From Henricia sp. BOLD:AAB3569 (lineage: Eukaryota > Echinodermata > Asteroidea > Spinulosida > Echinasteridae): a DNA stretch of 64,000 nucleotides. The notes beneath the pieces are model-generated. The model was not told the DNA's origin. It saw nothing but the letters and a program-made list of their open reading frames with translations, and ran no database searches. Location: assembly GCA_037783545.1 (NCBI GenBank), contig JBBELK010000068.1, positions 1,798,001 to 1,862,000 on the forward strand, given 5' to 3'. A program made the translations under genes and the position numbers. Below, piece after piece: positions 32,836-42,975 of the stretch (position 1 is its first letter; every line of letters begins with the position of its first letter).

Positions 32836-33654
32836 CGTCATTTTGGCCGTGGTGTGCTATGCATGTGTGAGGGCGTCATTTGGCCGCGCACCATGTGAGG
32901 GCGCCCTTGTGGTGTAAAGGCGCGGCCTTTTGATGCAAAGGCGCGGCCTTTTGATGCAAAGGTTCCCTTTTCACCCCATTTGTTCGCCGTATATACATCC
33001 CCATGCATCATGTATACAGCAAACACAACACTCCATTTAAGTGTGCCACGTAATCTACATCCTCAAACCACCTACTTCCCCCGCCCAATCGCTTCCACAG
33101 TTAATACGCAACAAAATATATCTTTTTACCAAAATAGTTGGGAGGTTACTGGGGGAAAGGAAGCCCAACCTGCATGGCATCCAGAAATTGGCATGCTCTT
33201 GAGACATGAATTGGGACCGTGGCTGACATTGATGGACGACCACAGGATAGCGAGTCAGTGGCGAAAACCAACCGGGAAATCAGCAAATGTCGGGTATTCG
33301 GACAATACATTTCCCTGAAGTCGTGTTGGGTACTAGTCGCATTGAAATGTGAACCGAGCGTATACTGGCAACTGTTTTTCCATGTTGTGTGGGTCATTCC
33401 TCCGGGGTAATACACGAAAAACCTTTATTCAAAAGCGTCATTTTTGCCCAGTTTTCGGACAAAATGGCGCCACCCATGCTACCATCGCTTTGTGAGGTTT
33501 TCCCGTGTGTCATCATATTTTGTATGAATTAAAAATAAAGTACAAGTTGTACAAGTTGCACTTCGTTTATTTACTTATTGTACGAAATCAAATAAAGCAT
33601 CATCGGCGCCATAGAAAAAGTCACCTCATGCATAATGACGTCATGGTCTGTTTA
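32836..33654. other. non-coding interval with short local duplications
   Basis: GTGAGGGCGTCATTTTGGCC at 32831 recurs at about 32867. AAAGGCGCGGCCTTTTGATG at 32917 is repeated in tandem at about 32937. No gene was recognised. Confidence 0.45.
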
Positions 33655-33935
33655 CATGCGCGTAACATTTTGTTTGTAACCTCAGTGTACTGGCTAGCAT
33701 CCCAAATTCTTCACTTTCAAATGGAGGTACAGTTTAGAAAGTCACCATACTACGTTGTTCTATCTATAGGTGGTGCACGCCAATGCATAGAAACAAACAC
33801 TTTGGTTGCTTTATGCCATTCTCCCCTATTGTTAAAGCGCAGGGAAACAATTCTGTTTTCACTGGTTTTAGGTAAGACCCAGCAATCTTGGCAACACATA
33901 AAGGCTGACGTTTTTACTTCAGTATTGTATTGGTT
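33655..33935. repeat. composite of two dispersed repeats
   Basis: 33700-33815 (TTTCAAATGGAGGTACAGTT; GGTGGTGCACGCCAATGC; GGTTGCTTTATGCC) recurs inverted at 55640-55775. 33825-33935 (TTAAAGCGCAGGGAAACAAT; TACTTCAGTATTGTATTGG) is the right half of a family Y copy like 61290-61366. The 148-codon frame covering both is therefore not a gene. Confidence 0.6.
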
Positions 33936-34180
33936 TAAAAAACGCGAATGACTCTGCAAAGTTTTGTTTGTACTTAAGCGAGATGGTAAAGGCAGATTAT
34001 GGGATTTCGTTGACAAAGACGGATGACTGAACCAGCTGGTTATGTCATGAGGGAGTTTTAAACTCAATAAAGCCAGACAACGGTAGATCAAATGTCACCA
34101 GAATAGTGTGCCTTTTATAATAGCAAGTGTATACCATGGAGGAAGTTTCTTCCTCCATGTGTATACTAAAGGTATAGACC

Positions 34181-34398
34181 TATAGTCGAAGTCAGAAGTA
34201 TATATACATCTACACCACTACCATCATCACCCAAAATGGTAAACAGGACTGTACAAGCTATGTTTTTAAGTACTGCACGCCATGAGGAATTCCACAAAAT
34301 CAAGAATTTAGTCAAGACTGTTACAAAACTGGTGTAAGCACACCGTTCTTAACACTTGGTTGCATACAGTTGCATTTATACCTCTGACTTCAACTGTA
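34181..34398. mobile_element. Tc1-like non-autonomous element, copy 2
   Basis: TA, then TAGTCGAAGTCAGAAGTATA; the right end is CTCTGACTTCAACTG, then TA. The body (CACCACTACCATCATCACCC; AAAATGGTAAACAGGACT; GAGGAATTCCACAAAATC) matches 19150-19270. It lacks the internal GGGGTAC repeats of copy 1, which explains the length difference (214 against 360 bp). Confidence 0.75.
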
Positions 34399-34453
34399 TG
34401 TAACACGCTAACAGCATTTTCCTTGCTGCAAATATCCCCATTTCCCTATGAAG

Positions 34454-35349
34454 TTAAAGCCCTAATACATCATTTGCAGTTACCCAACTAAATGTGTGTT
34501 TTAATTGTCTGCAGACACGGGGTTTGTTTTACCTTTTATTCAACACAAAAACCATGCATGGATTTTTTAAGTTTTCTGAAGTATTGGGCCTACTGCATTC
34601 TACACTCGACCAAAAAAGTTCTGTCACCAGTAAGACATTTGTAGATATTTATTATGAAATTGGATTTAATGTAGGAAAATAATATATCAAATTTTAGCTG
34701 AACACATCGCTCAAAGGAATAGAGCTCAACGGAGTCCATGATGGCAAGCTTCACGGAACAGGAATGCAACAAAGGAGTGTGGGGTCAGAATGAAAAACCC
34801 CAAAAAACAACGATGTCAACCTTATTGCACTCAAGCAAGGGGAGTTACAGTTCAGTATTTTGCTTCGACCATACCTAATGCAATGGCACGATTCAGATTG
34901 GACAATTTAACCATTTTGATTTGGATGTTTTGACAAGACATTGATAAATCCAAACTCACTTAAAAATGTCCTAATTGTCTACACACAAATTGCCCAAATC
35001 ACAAGTTGCATTGTTCTTTGGTGTTTTTCATTCTGACCCCACACTCCTTTGTTGCATTCCTGTTCAGTAAAGCTTGCCATCATGATCTCTCTTGAGCTCT
35101 ATTCCTTTGAGGGATATGTTCAGCTAAAATTTGATATATTATTTTCCTACATTAAATCCAATTTAATAATAAATATCTATAAATGTCTTACTGGTGACAG
35201 AACTTTTTTGGTCTAGTGTATGTGGCTGAAATTTCTACAAGGCAGTTTATCAACATTATTCTTTAGTTATGTAAGGCTGTTGTTCCTGGAATTTGTGAAA
35301 ATATTTCATCTCCAAATGATGTAGACTAATGGGTCTACAGAGGCTTTAA
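34454..35349 (+). mobile_element. family D copy split by a long-TIR element
   Basis: Starts TTAAAGCCCTAATACATCAT and ends AGGCTTTAA. The blocks TTTTCTGAAGTATTGGG before, and GGCTGAAATTTCTACAAGGC after, the insertion join smoothly when compared with 46370-46450 and 50910-50960. Confidence 0.7.
34603..35218. mobile_element. 616 bp TA-flanked element with 210 bp inverted repeats
   Basis: TA is followed by CACTCGACCAAAAAAGTTCT; the inverse AGAACTTTTTTGGTCTAGTG is followed by TA. The arms extend to about 34812 and from 35010, roughly 95% identical by eye, around a 197 bp centre with no coding frame. The equivalent uninterrupted D copy reads GCATCTATGTGACTG near 50928, so TA is the target. Long inverted repeats with TA targets fit some Tc1/mariner relatives. 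Confidence 0.85.
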
Positions 35350-36383
35350 ATACTGTCTCGTGCGCTTGATAGTTTTAGTGTTCCAGAGAAGCCGGTTTTG
35401 TGTACTCGATCGCAAGGGTCGATTACAATCCTGAAACGACATGCAACTTTATACGCAATTCCTATACCAAGCACGATCAGAATTCCTTTAAAATTCCTTA
35501 GATGTTTGAAACACAATGGGAGAACCCCTGTCACATGTGCTGCTTGTGGGAATTCCACCCCACTTCAAGAAATGCTTTTGACCAAATAACTACCATTGCC
35601 ATTTCCTCTGCAGAAAAGAGGATTATAGAGCGGTTTCACACCTGTCACGGGTCACTAAACATCTCCTGTGTTTGTCCTTGGAAGAGAACAATAAAGATCG
35701 GAAGAGAACAATAGAGCTCGTGCTTTTCTGCAAGCAGCCACGTGCGTTTACTTTTGAAAGTGGGGGAACAAGCGCCCCTTGCACTCACCCCCTCTCCCCG
35801 TCTCCTACGCCTATGATACGTGAGGGTCGTGACCTTTCGATCCCACGTTAAAGCACTATACGCAAGTATACAATTTAAATGATAAATTTCTCAGATTCTT
35901 CAAATTCTTTGGTCTTTTAACGGTGCGGCGTAACAATAGTCTGCGCATTGAAGATTTTACGCATTCACATTTTCGAATCAGGTATGGCGGAGAAAAGGGA
36001 GAGAGGCATTTACATACAACAATGCACCAACACCCAAGCCAAAGTGTGCTCTCACGTTGTGTCCGCCATACTTTTAAAAAAGTGATGGAGATGTGTGGTG
36101 TGCGTCGCTGTGTTTGGATTTCAATGTATGGAAACTCGCTTGCCCTTGTTGACAGTTGTGAATGATAGAGCAGTAAAATTCGATACGAAACATTAAAGAA
36201 AGGTACATTTTTCAACCCACTGTTACAATGGAGTCGCAATGGAGTCGGTACAGAGTCAGAAATCGGAATGGCCGTGTCGGGATGGAGTCGAGATGCAGTT
36301 GGAATGGAGTCGCATGCTCAGTTGGATATCCAGAGAAGCGGAATTAAAACGTGACGAGAAGATGCGTCGGAATGCGAACAAGG
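35350..36383. other. non-coding interval
   Basis: 35480-35520 is an inverted relative of 11460-11520. 36230-36320 holds a degenerate GGAATGGAGTCG short tandem repeat. A 127-codon minus frame at 35856-36239 shows no domain. No gene is called. Confidence 0.4.
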
Positions 36384-36705
36384 TATGGTTTAAGTACTTC
36401 TCCATGATAGGCCCTATGGTTTAAGTACTTCTCCATGGTATGCCCTATGGTTTAAGTACTTCTCCATGGTATGCCCTATGGTTTAAGTACTTCTCCATGG
36501 TATGCCCTATGGTTTAAGTACTTCTCCATGGTAGGCCCTATGGTTTAAGTACTTATCCATGGTATGCCCTATGGTTTAAGTACTTCTCCATGGTAGGCCC
36601 TATGGTTTAAGTACTTATCCATGGTAGGCCCTATGGTTTAAGTACTTCTCCATGGTAAGCCCTATGGTTTAAGTACTTTTCCATGGTAAGCCCTATGGTT
36701 TAAGT
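36384..36705 (+). repeat. 31 bp minisatellite
   Basis: About 10.4 copies of a 31 bp unit containing TATGGTTTAAGTACTTCTCC, then ATGGTATGCCC. Units differ mostly at one position (T, G or A in GGTAKGCCC). Such homogeneity suggests recent expansion. It ends about 170 bp upstream of the LINE fragment. Confidence 0.9.
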
Positions 36706-36815
36706 TGGCAATGATTTAAGTTAAAACAAAACTATAAAAACTATAGACGAATGGCGTTTGTCTTTGTTACAAACGCTATAGGGCTATCGGGCTAAATGAA
36801 TGACAGGTTGTGTAA

Positions 36816-36878
36816 TGACGTCATCGTGATGTAATTGACGTCATCATAACGTCATCATATGATGACGTCATCATAACG
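36816..36878. promoter_or_regulatory. cluster of three CRE-type palindromes
   Basis: TGACGTCA occurs at 36816, 36837 and 36863. CGTCATCATATGATGACG forms an 18 bp palindrome between the last two. TGACGTCA is the consensus CREB/ATF site in animals. There is no host gene nearby; the LINE fragment begins immediately downstream, so regulatory use is speculative. Confidence 0.4.
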
Positions 36879-38805
36879 CAACACTTGTACGCATAGCAAA
36901 CGTCAGTTGGAACGCAAATGGTTAACATCTGGCCTCGAAGTACATCGGCAGCTGTATCGTGAGCAATGTTTCAACTATGCAAAATTACTTGAGAAGTCGC
37001 AGGCTGATTATCACAGAGCACGGATCAGCACTTGTGAGCAAGGAAAGCTCTTCCGCCTTATTGACGAACTGTCTGGTAACAGATCGGCGAGGGCTCTCCC
37101 AGTGCGTCAATCAGCTTCTCAACTTGCAGGTGAATTCTCAGAGTACTTCTGCGAGAAAATAAAAGCGGTCAAGCGTGAACTATACAGCCCTGGCAGCATC
37201 AGTGTTCAGGACCCAAGTAGGCATGTGAACCAGCTGAGCAGCCTTCAGGAAATGTCGCCTGAAACGGTTCGTAGAATCATCATGAACTCAAATACAAAGT
37301 CTTGTGCTCTGGATCCGATTCCGTCATGGCTGCTGAAGCAGTGCTTGGACGAGCTCCTACCTTCGCTCTGCGATATTGTGAATCAGTCCATTACATCTGG
37401 AGATGTACCCCAGAGCTTTAAAGACGCCCGGGTAACACCAATAATTAAAAAACCTACACTTGATCGAGACTGCTTAAATAGCTACCGGCCGGTTTCAAAC
37501 CTGTCTTTCCTGTCTAAGGTGACTGAGCGTTGTGTTGCCGCTCAGTTGACCAGTCATCTTGTGGAGCACAACCTGCAGGAGGAGCGACAATCGGCCTACC
37601 GTAAGCACTATTCTACAGAGACGGCACTGACACGAGTTTTTAATGATATACTTCAAGCGATCGATACTCATGGGGAGGTGATTCTTGTGCTGTTGGATTT
37701 GACAGCTGCGTTTGATACCATAGACCATGGTATCTTGTTACAGAGACTGTCAAACCGCTACGGTGTGACTGGAACTGCACTTAGTTGGTTCAGGTCATAC
37801 CTCTCTGAACGTACACAATCAGTTGTCATCAATAGCGTGAAGTCGGACCCGTCAGTTCTGACAGAGGGTGTTCCGCAGGGCTCGGTCCTGGGCCCGTTGT
37901 GTTTTACTCTGTATATAGCGCCTCTAGAAGAAGTTATTGCATCATTTGACGGTGTCCAGCTGATGTCTTACGCGGACGACACACAACTTTACATGATTAT
38001 TAATCCCAGGGAATCTTCATCTATTTCACAACTCGAACAGTGCATCATTAGTGTTAAATCTTGGATGATCGCAAACAGGTTGAAACTTAACGAAGGAAAG
38101 ACAGAACTACTGCATATCACATCCAGGTTTCTGAAACGTCCCTCATCATCTACTGTTTCTATCGCGATCGGTTCAGATGTTATTCATCCAGCGTCATTCG
38201 TGCGCAATCTTGGGGTGACTATGGACGGACACTTGAACATGTCAACGCACATCAATAACGTCTGCCGGGCTGGAAACTTGGCACTCCGTAGGATTGGACA
38301 AATTCGTAAATATTTAAATCAACCCACGGTGGAGAAATTGGTACATGCCTTCATTACCTCACGCTTGGATTATTGTAACAGTTTGTTTTATGGTTTGCCA
38401 GACCGGGAGATAGCTAAATTGCAGCAGGTTCAAAATGCGGCCGCTAGAATGGTTGTAAGGGCGAAAAAGCACTCTCATATAACACCGGTCCTCAGACATT
38501 TGCATTGGTTGTCAGTCCGAAAGCGAATTTCATTTAAGATTTTGTTATTGACATATAAGGCCCTCAATGGGTTAGCACCGGGTTATCTTGCTGAATTATT
38601 GTCAAATTACGCGCCATCACGCACTCTAAGGTCATGCAATAAGCATCTACTGACAGTAGTCAAAACATCAACATCATACGGTGATAGGTCATTTTCAGCG
38701 GCTGCTCCCAAACTTTGGAATGAGCTCCCATTGTCTGTTAGATGTGCACAGTCTTTAAATGAATTTAAATCATCACTGAAAACTTATCTTTTTAGATGTA
38801 ATTAG
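36877..38805 (+). CDS. 5'-truncated non-LTR retrotransposon ORF2, reverse transcriptase (CR1/L2-like)
   Basis: This is the only long frame in the window, open from 36877 to the stop at 38805; residue numbers below count from 36907. Residues 1-40 ([15 protein letters not shown]) are the linker that in CR1/L2-type LINEs joins endonuclease to reverse transcriptase. The RT core follows: PIIKKP and [14 protein letters not shown] near 175-200, catalytic Asp264 and Asp270 in [18 protein letters not shown] from 321, and YADD with Asp357 and Asp358. All three catalytic aspartates are present and no frameshift is seen. The tail ([37 protein letters not shown]) is typical of this group. The endonuclease domain is absent, as expected of a 5'-truncated insertion, so the product cannot retrotranspose alone. 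There is no native ATG; TTG at 36907 is not a real start. The clade (L2, CR1 or a relative) is uncertain. Confidence 0.93.
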   Translation, partial: RNTCTHSKRQLERKWLTSGLEVHRQLYREQCFNYAKLLEKSQADYHRARISTCEQGKLFRLIDELSGNRSARALPVRQSASQLAGEFSEYFCEKIKAVKRELYSPGSISVQDPSRHVNQLSSLQEMSPETVRRIIMNSNTKSCALDPIPSWLLKQCLDELLPSLCDIVNQSITSGDVPQSFKDARVTPIIKKPTLDRDCLNSYRPVSNLSFLSKVTERCVAAQLTSHLVEHNLQEERQSAYRKHYSTETALTRVFNDILQAIDTHGEVILVLLDLTAAFDTIDHGILLQRLSNRYGVTGTALSWFRSYLSERTQSVVINSVKSDPSVLTEGVPQGSVLGPLCFTLYIAPLEEVIASFDGVQLMSYADDTQLYMIINPRESSSISQLEQCIISVKSWMIANRLKLNEGKTELLHITSRFLKRPSSSTVSIAIGSDVIHPASFVRNLGVTMDGHLNMSTHINNVCRAGNLALRRIGQIRKYLNQPTVEKLVHAFITSRLDYCNSLFYGLPDREIAKLQQVQNAAARMVVRAKKHSHITPVLRHLHWLSVRKRISFKILLLTYKALNGLAPGYLAELLSNYAPSRTLRSCNKHLLTVVKTSTSYGDRSFSAAAPKLWNELPLSVRCAQSLNEFKSSLKTYLFRCN

Positions 38806-38918
38806 CTGTTAGGTTTAATAACAAAACATTTTTATTGGGTAATGTGTGAAATTCTTGTACAGCGCCTTGAGATGTCTATGGACATATAATGCGCTATATA
38901 AGCACCGTTTTTTAAATT
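38806..38918 (+). mobile_element. LINE 3' untranslated tail
   Basis: Downstream of the stop, TACAGCGCCTTGAGATGTC and ATAATGCGCTATATAAGCAC resemble the conserved 3' end seen in CR1/L2-group LINEs, where a short hairpin near GCGCTATATAA is used by the reverse transcriptase. There is no poly(A) tail; the element fades into AT-rich sequence near 38915. Confidence 0.7.
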
Positions 38919-39769
38919 TATTATGAGATAAAGATTGATGTTTTATACAAAGTTTCAAGTTGATGTCTTGAACCGTCTTGATATTATGTAACTCAACTCG
39001 CGCCGCTTATTGATACACTACGTTAAGAAGTCGATCGCGCACCGCACAAAACTTTGCAAAACATGGACTAGAAGCTGTCGTTGTTTATAAGTTGAATGTT
39101 GCAATTGAATTGAAATATATGGTGGCCCTGAAGGGACTACAATTGACGTGAAAATTCACGTCCCGCGCTGTGGGACACATATTTTCCCACAAATATTCAC
39201 GTACAAATTCACGTCCCGCGCTCTGGAACACATATTTTCGCACAAATATTCACGTACAAATTCACGTCCCGCGCTCTGGAACACATATTTTCCCACAAAT
39301 ATTCACGTACAAATTCACGTCCCGCGCTCTGGAACACAAATTTTCCCACAAATATTCACGTGAAAATTCACGTACGAATTCATGGTCAAACTCCCTTGTC
39401 CACAAATTTGCCCACAAATATTCACCTAGTTGAAGTAAGCCGACCATCGATTCCGCCGCCGATTCAGCCGCAGATTCGAAAAGGATGGAAAATCCAGAAT
39501 ACACCAGAGGATGTTTACCAGACAATTTCATAATTTTCCTACATGTCCGCACAGACTCCTGTTCAACTTAAAAAATTGTAACTTATTCTGCTGCAAGACA
39601 CAACTAATTTTGGTTTCAGCTTCGGCTGCTCAATAATTCGTACATAATTAAGGATTTAAAGGTACCTCTCCCCAAATAGCTATAAAGTGAATATTTTTCA
39701 CCAAAAATTTCGAACGCACATCCTTTAAAGAATTTGTTCCCTTCATGTTGTACAAATTAACTGATTCGA

Positions 39770-39984
39770 ACCGGCCATTCAACACCGGCTAGCTCGGTGG
39801 TCGAGTGGTTAATACGTCTGCCTTGTTTGCAGGAGGTTATGGGTTCGAATCTCGCCCGAGCACGCTATGAAGTTTTTCATAGTGTCTCGGGAAAGCACTG
39901 AGTGCTAATATACGTCGGGTAGGGGCAGAACAAACCCTAATTAACGTTCATTCTCCCCGACGCAGGCTAAACCAATTACTGACA
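39770..39984 (+). mobile_element. SINE-A in the centre of the foldback
   Basis: A tRNA-like head at 39789-39862 has A box AGCTCGGTGGTCGAGTGG, an anticodon-like arm TCTGC-CTTGTTT-GCAGG (TGT in the anticodon position), B box GGGTTCGAATCTCG, and acceptor strands AGCTCGG/CCGAGCA. It is followed by the family tail (TTTTTCATAGTGTCTCGGG; AATATACGTCGGGTAGGGGC; AACGTTCATTCTCCCCGACG). Other copies are at 44106, 52275 and 52500. The tail after the tRNA head rules out a cellular tRNA gene. Confidence 0.8.
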
Positions 39985-40047
39985 AATTAACAACTTTTAA
40001 TGCATATTCGAATCAGTAGATTCTAGTTCCGGGCACACTTTGGTTGC

Positions 40048-40220
40048 ACAATCTTGGTTTCAGCTTGAGCCGCACCTTATTTAGTACTTAATTAAGGAGT
40101 TAAAGGGACCCCTCCCCAAAGAGCTAAAAAGTAAAGATGTTTTACCAAAATATTCGAACGTCCCTTTAACTCCTTAATTAGGTACTAAATAAGGTGCGGC
40201 TCAAGCTTAAACCAAAATTA
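40048..40220. repeat. inner palindrome of the foldback
   Basis: TTTCAGCTTGAGCCGCACCT, then TATTTAGTACTTAATTAAGG, is inverted as CCTTAATTAGGTACTAAATA and AGGTGCGGCTCAAGC. The loop segment AAAGGGACCCCTCCCCAAAG recurs in the left arm at about 39660. The foldback's right half therefore carries its own nested hairpin. Confidence 0.7.
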
Positions 40221-40674
40221 GGTGTGTCTTGCAGCAGAATAAGTTACATTTTTTAAAGTTGAACAGGAGTCTGTGCGGACATGTAGGAAAATTATGAAAT
40301 TGTTCCGAATTGAGCCCGTCTGGTAAACATCCTCTGGTGTATGTATTCTGGATTTTCCATCCTTTTCGAATCTGCGGCTGAATCGGCGGCGGAATCGATG
40401 GTCGGCTTACTTCAACTAGGTGAATATTTGTGGGCAAGAGAGTTTGACCATGAATTTGTACGTGAATTTTCACGTGAATATTTGTGGGAAAATTTTGTGT
40501 TCCAGAGCGCGGGACGTGAATTTGTACGTGAATATTTGTGGGAAAATATGTGTCCCACAGCGCGGGACGTGAATTTTCACGTGAATATTTGTGGGAAAAT
40601 ATGTGTCCAAGAGAGCGGGACGTGAATTTTCACGTGAATATTTACGTCAATTGTAGTCCCTTCAGGACCACCAT

Positions 40675-41213
40675 AGAAATAGCCACGGGTTTCTGGGACA
40701 CGAATTTGGTCCCGGAAACTCCAAAGTATATTTTTGTCGGAAAATGACAGCTAGACAAAACATTTTAAAAAGAATTAGGCCTTCTAAAAGTGTGAATCAT
40801 CCCGGAAGACTACTTCTGGATCATAATCTTGTATCAGTTTTATCGCCTCGGGCTCAAACACGTACCATTTTTGACAACCAGTGTCATAATTGAGTTGGTC
40901 GTTGTCAGTCTGCTCATGGTCTGCTCAAGCTTCGTTTGATGGAACGTTTGGCTTCACCCTGTCCTTGTCACGGTGTCACATTGGCTTAGTAATGATTGAT
41001 TGACATGACATGTAACATCTGGGTGTCGTACTAACTGGGTCAAACATTTCACAAGAGACGCCGATGACTGTGATTTAACCAGTTAGTCCAGTTAATCTGA
41101 TTATAGTGACACCGCGTATATTAAATTATGGGTTCCCCGAACAAACTACAGTTAGGACTAGTAAAGGTTTTGTGAAATAAATAGGTTTTGTGAACATTAT
41201 TGAAGGTGAAACA
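40675..41213. other. non-coding interval
   Basis: No gene or repeat was recognised. Confidence 0.3.
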
Positions 41214-41289
41214 CCCCCCCCCCCCCCCCCCCCCACACCCCCCCCCCCCCCCCCCACACCCCCCCCCCCCCCCCCCACCCCCACCCCCC
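41214..41289 (+). repeat. poly-C tract interrupted by A
   Basis: 76 bases almost wholly C with scattered A, directly before the P2 copy. On the other strand this is a G-run array that could form quadruplexes. Tract length is likely to vary and to be error-prone in sequencing. Confidence 0.9.
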
Positions 41290-41294
41290 ACTTA

Positions 41295-41626
41295 CCTCAA
41301 GGGCGATGAGATTCAATTTGTTGATATCATATCATGTCATATTTTTTCTCAGTACCATTCTGAAATTTCGCGTTCTCAATCTGCATGTGTATTTTCAAGG
41401 ATATCGTTAAAAAAACCAGCAATGTTTTGTAAGCTAATTTAACCGGCTCAATAAAGCAGTGCAGTAATTAGGCCTACACCAACATTTTTGCTTCCACATT
41501 CAAATTGGAGATTGCAAATTTCCTGTTTTCTTTTCATGGAAAGTATTCTTGGGAGGTATTTTATGTGACTGTTAGGTTAAAACGAAATCCATTCTGGAAG
41601 AACAAAATCCGAACACGCTTCTTTTG
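41295..41626 (+). mobile_element. family P2 MITE, copy 3
   Basis: Carries TACCATTCTGAAATTTCGCG, TTTTCAAGGATATCGTTAAA, TAAAGCAGTGCAGTAATTA and TTGGGAGGTATTTTATGTGA, and ends CCGAACACGCTTCTTTT. The 5' terminus is replaced by or fused to the poly-C tract. The uninterrupted TATTCTTGGGAGG here is a reference for the insertion at 2413. Confidence 0.65.
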
Positions 41627-41698
41627 TGTAACCATAAATCAAGTGTAACACACTTGAACGATTCCAGAGTACTCTTTTGTGAAGAGTGAGGGATCCCC

Positions 41699-41839
41699 TT
41701 AAAAGCAGAGGCTCGTCAATACGCGCGTGAGGCCAAATTCGTGCCAAGAAATACGCAGCTCCATTGCAAAGGCATGAAGCTGCGTATATCGTGGCACGAA
41801 ATTTGCCTCACGCGCGCATTGACGAGCCTCTGCCTTTAA
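41699..41839. mobile_element. GCTCGTCA foldback TTAA MITE, copy 2
   Basis: TTAA, then AAGCAGAGGCTCGTCAATAC; the inverse TTGACGAGCCTCTGCCTTTAA closes it. The arms contain CCAAATTCGTGCCAAGAAAT facing ATCGTGGCACGAAATTTG. The flanking repeat (AGAGTGAGGGATCCCC before; CTGCCAATGGCGCCACC after) matches 31355-31410, which lacks the insertion. Confidence 0.8.
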
Positions 41840-42584
41840 TTGCTTCTAGTTGTCGACTGCCAATGGCGCCACCTACCGATATGCGATGTCTTGGTGAAAG
41901 ACTTGTGAACTTCATGCAATTCAGCTTATATGGGCTGCGAAATGTTCCGTATAAACTCATTATACTGTGCAGTGCACGCAAACACGTACATATATGTCTG
42001 CTACATGTATATGGAACAATTAATAGTCGTTCTATATTGTTCTTAATTCTTTATATTTACATAAGTTTTGACAGAGCGGTACATGTAGAATGAGTCGAGT
42101 ACTGTACTGTTGTTGTTGTTGTAGTGGGTAGGTTGGCACGTATGGCAAACGTAGTGTGCCCCGTGTGCCAGAGTACTGTACTATATTTCATGTTATGTTT
42201 TATCCACGGCCATATAACGTTACCTTCCAACTCATGTAAAATAAGCCTCCCACGGTCCCCCATACTTCAAGGACACCGCATCCCCTAAGCAAAAATCGGT
42301 GTCATCTTCCAAATTTACACCTATTCAGTCACAAAACACCAGGTTACCGGACCCCCGGGGCCGTGCTAACTAAAAAGAGCCACCGCGTGGAGGGAAAAAA
42401 AATGGTCCGGTCCGTTGTTGCCAGCCACGTCTATCAGACACCTCTTCATGTGTCCTTGCATACACTGTGGCTAATTAGAAATGTTGCTAATTTGGAAGAT
42501 ACCATCGATGTTTCGACAACTCTGTGAAATGTTGCGCTCTTTGTACGGTTGCGTTCAAAACGAGGCTCTACGTGCAAAAAACAT
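41840..42584. other. non-coding interval
   Basis: Contains the right part of the GGCGCCACC repeat and a TGTTGTTGTTGTTG tract at 42107. No gene was recognised. Confidence 0.4.
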
Positions 42585-42975
42585 GAGGGAGTGCCCTTAC
42601 AGGGCCAGGGCGTTGGTACGGGCTGATGTGCCTGCACAGATTTTGTGACGGAAACACGTGACGCAAAGGTCACATATACAGAGCCGCGGAGCATTGTGGG
42701 TTGCTAACAGCCAGACGAAAAACTAATAAATAGTATGTTAACGCTCATATAGGCCTACCCAATGCAAAAAGTCAAATTTACGAATAGAATAGGCCTAAGT
42801 GTACTGTGTGCAAGATAGCCTCGTCTTTTGGGGAAATTTTTTTTTTGCGTGCGTTTACAAGAAAAAGACGCGACCTCGTGGTCACTTGTCGTATACAATT
42901 TTGGCCAATGAGGGCGCCAACAATTAGCCCGTCCCAGCGCCCTGTAAGAGCGCTGGGTACGAGCAAAGGAGTAAC
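42585..42975 (+). mobile_element. family F inverted-repeat element, copy 1
   Basis: The left CCCTTACAGGGCCAGGGCGT, then GGTACGGGCTGATG, is matched by TTAGCCCGTCCCAGCGCCCT at the right. The interior GTGACGGAAACACGTGACGC, GAGCATTGTGGGTTGCT and CCTCGTGGTCACTTGTCGTA recurs at 53880-54130 and 51465-51590. The long minus frame here is part of this repeat, not a gene. Confidence 0.65.

Larger units (their letters stand above)
39119..40674. mobile_element. 1.55 kb foldback element with tandem repeats in its arms
   Basis: The termini are ATGGTGGCCCTGAAGGGACT and the inverse AGTCCCTTCAGGACCACCAT. Each arm is about 500 bp. The outer part is a tandem array of a 53 bp unit (CACAAATATTCACGTACAAA, then TTCACGTCCCGCGCTC), with starts at 39188, 39241, 39294 and 39347 on the left and about three units on the right. 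The inner arm is unique (TCGATTCCGCCGCCGATTCA and its inverse). The flanks TGAAATAT and AGAAATAG share GAAATA at the same offset, suggesting a decayed 8 bp duplication. The architecture recalls Drosophila FB and sea urchin TU elements. No transposase is present. Confidence 0.85.

Noticed and set aside
33505-33951. 148-codon open frame, one of the longer in the window
   Set aside because: It runs across two dispersed repeats (relatives at 55640-55775 and 61290-61366), so it is repeat DNA.
36384-36705. CRISPR-like array
   Set aside because: Contiguous 31 bp tandem units without unique spacers; an ordinary minisatellite.
39148-39433. Repetitive peptide (CGTHIFPQIFTYKFTSRAL-like)
   Set aside because: Translation of the 53 bp tandem repeat in the foldback arm; not a protein gene.
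39789-39862. Possible tRNA-Thr gene
   Set aside because: The same head plus a constant tail occurs in four places, which is SINE behaviour.
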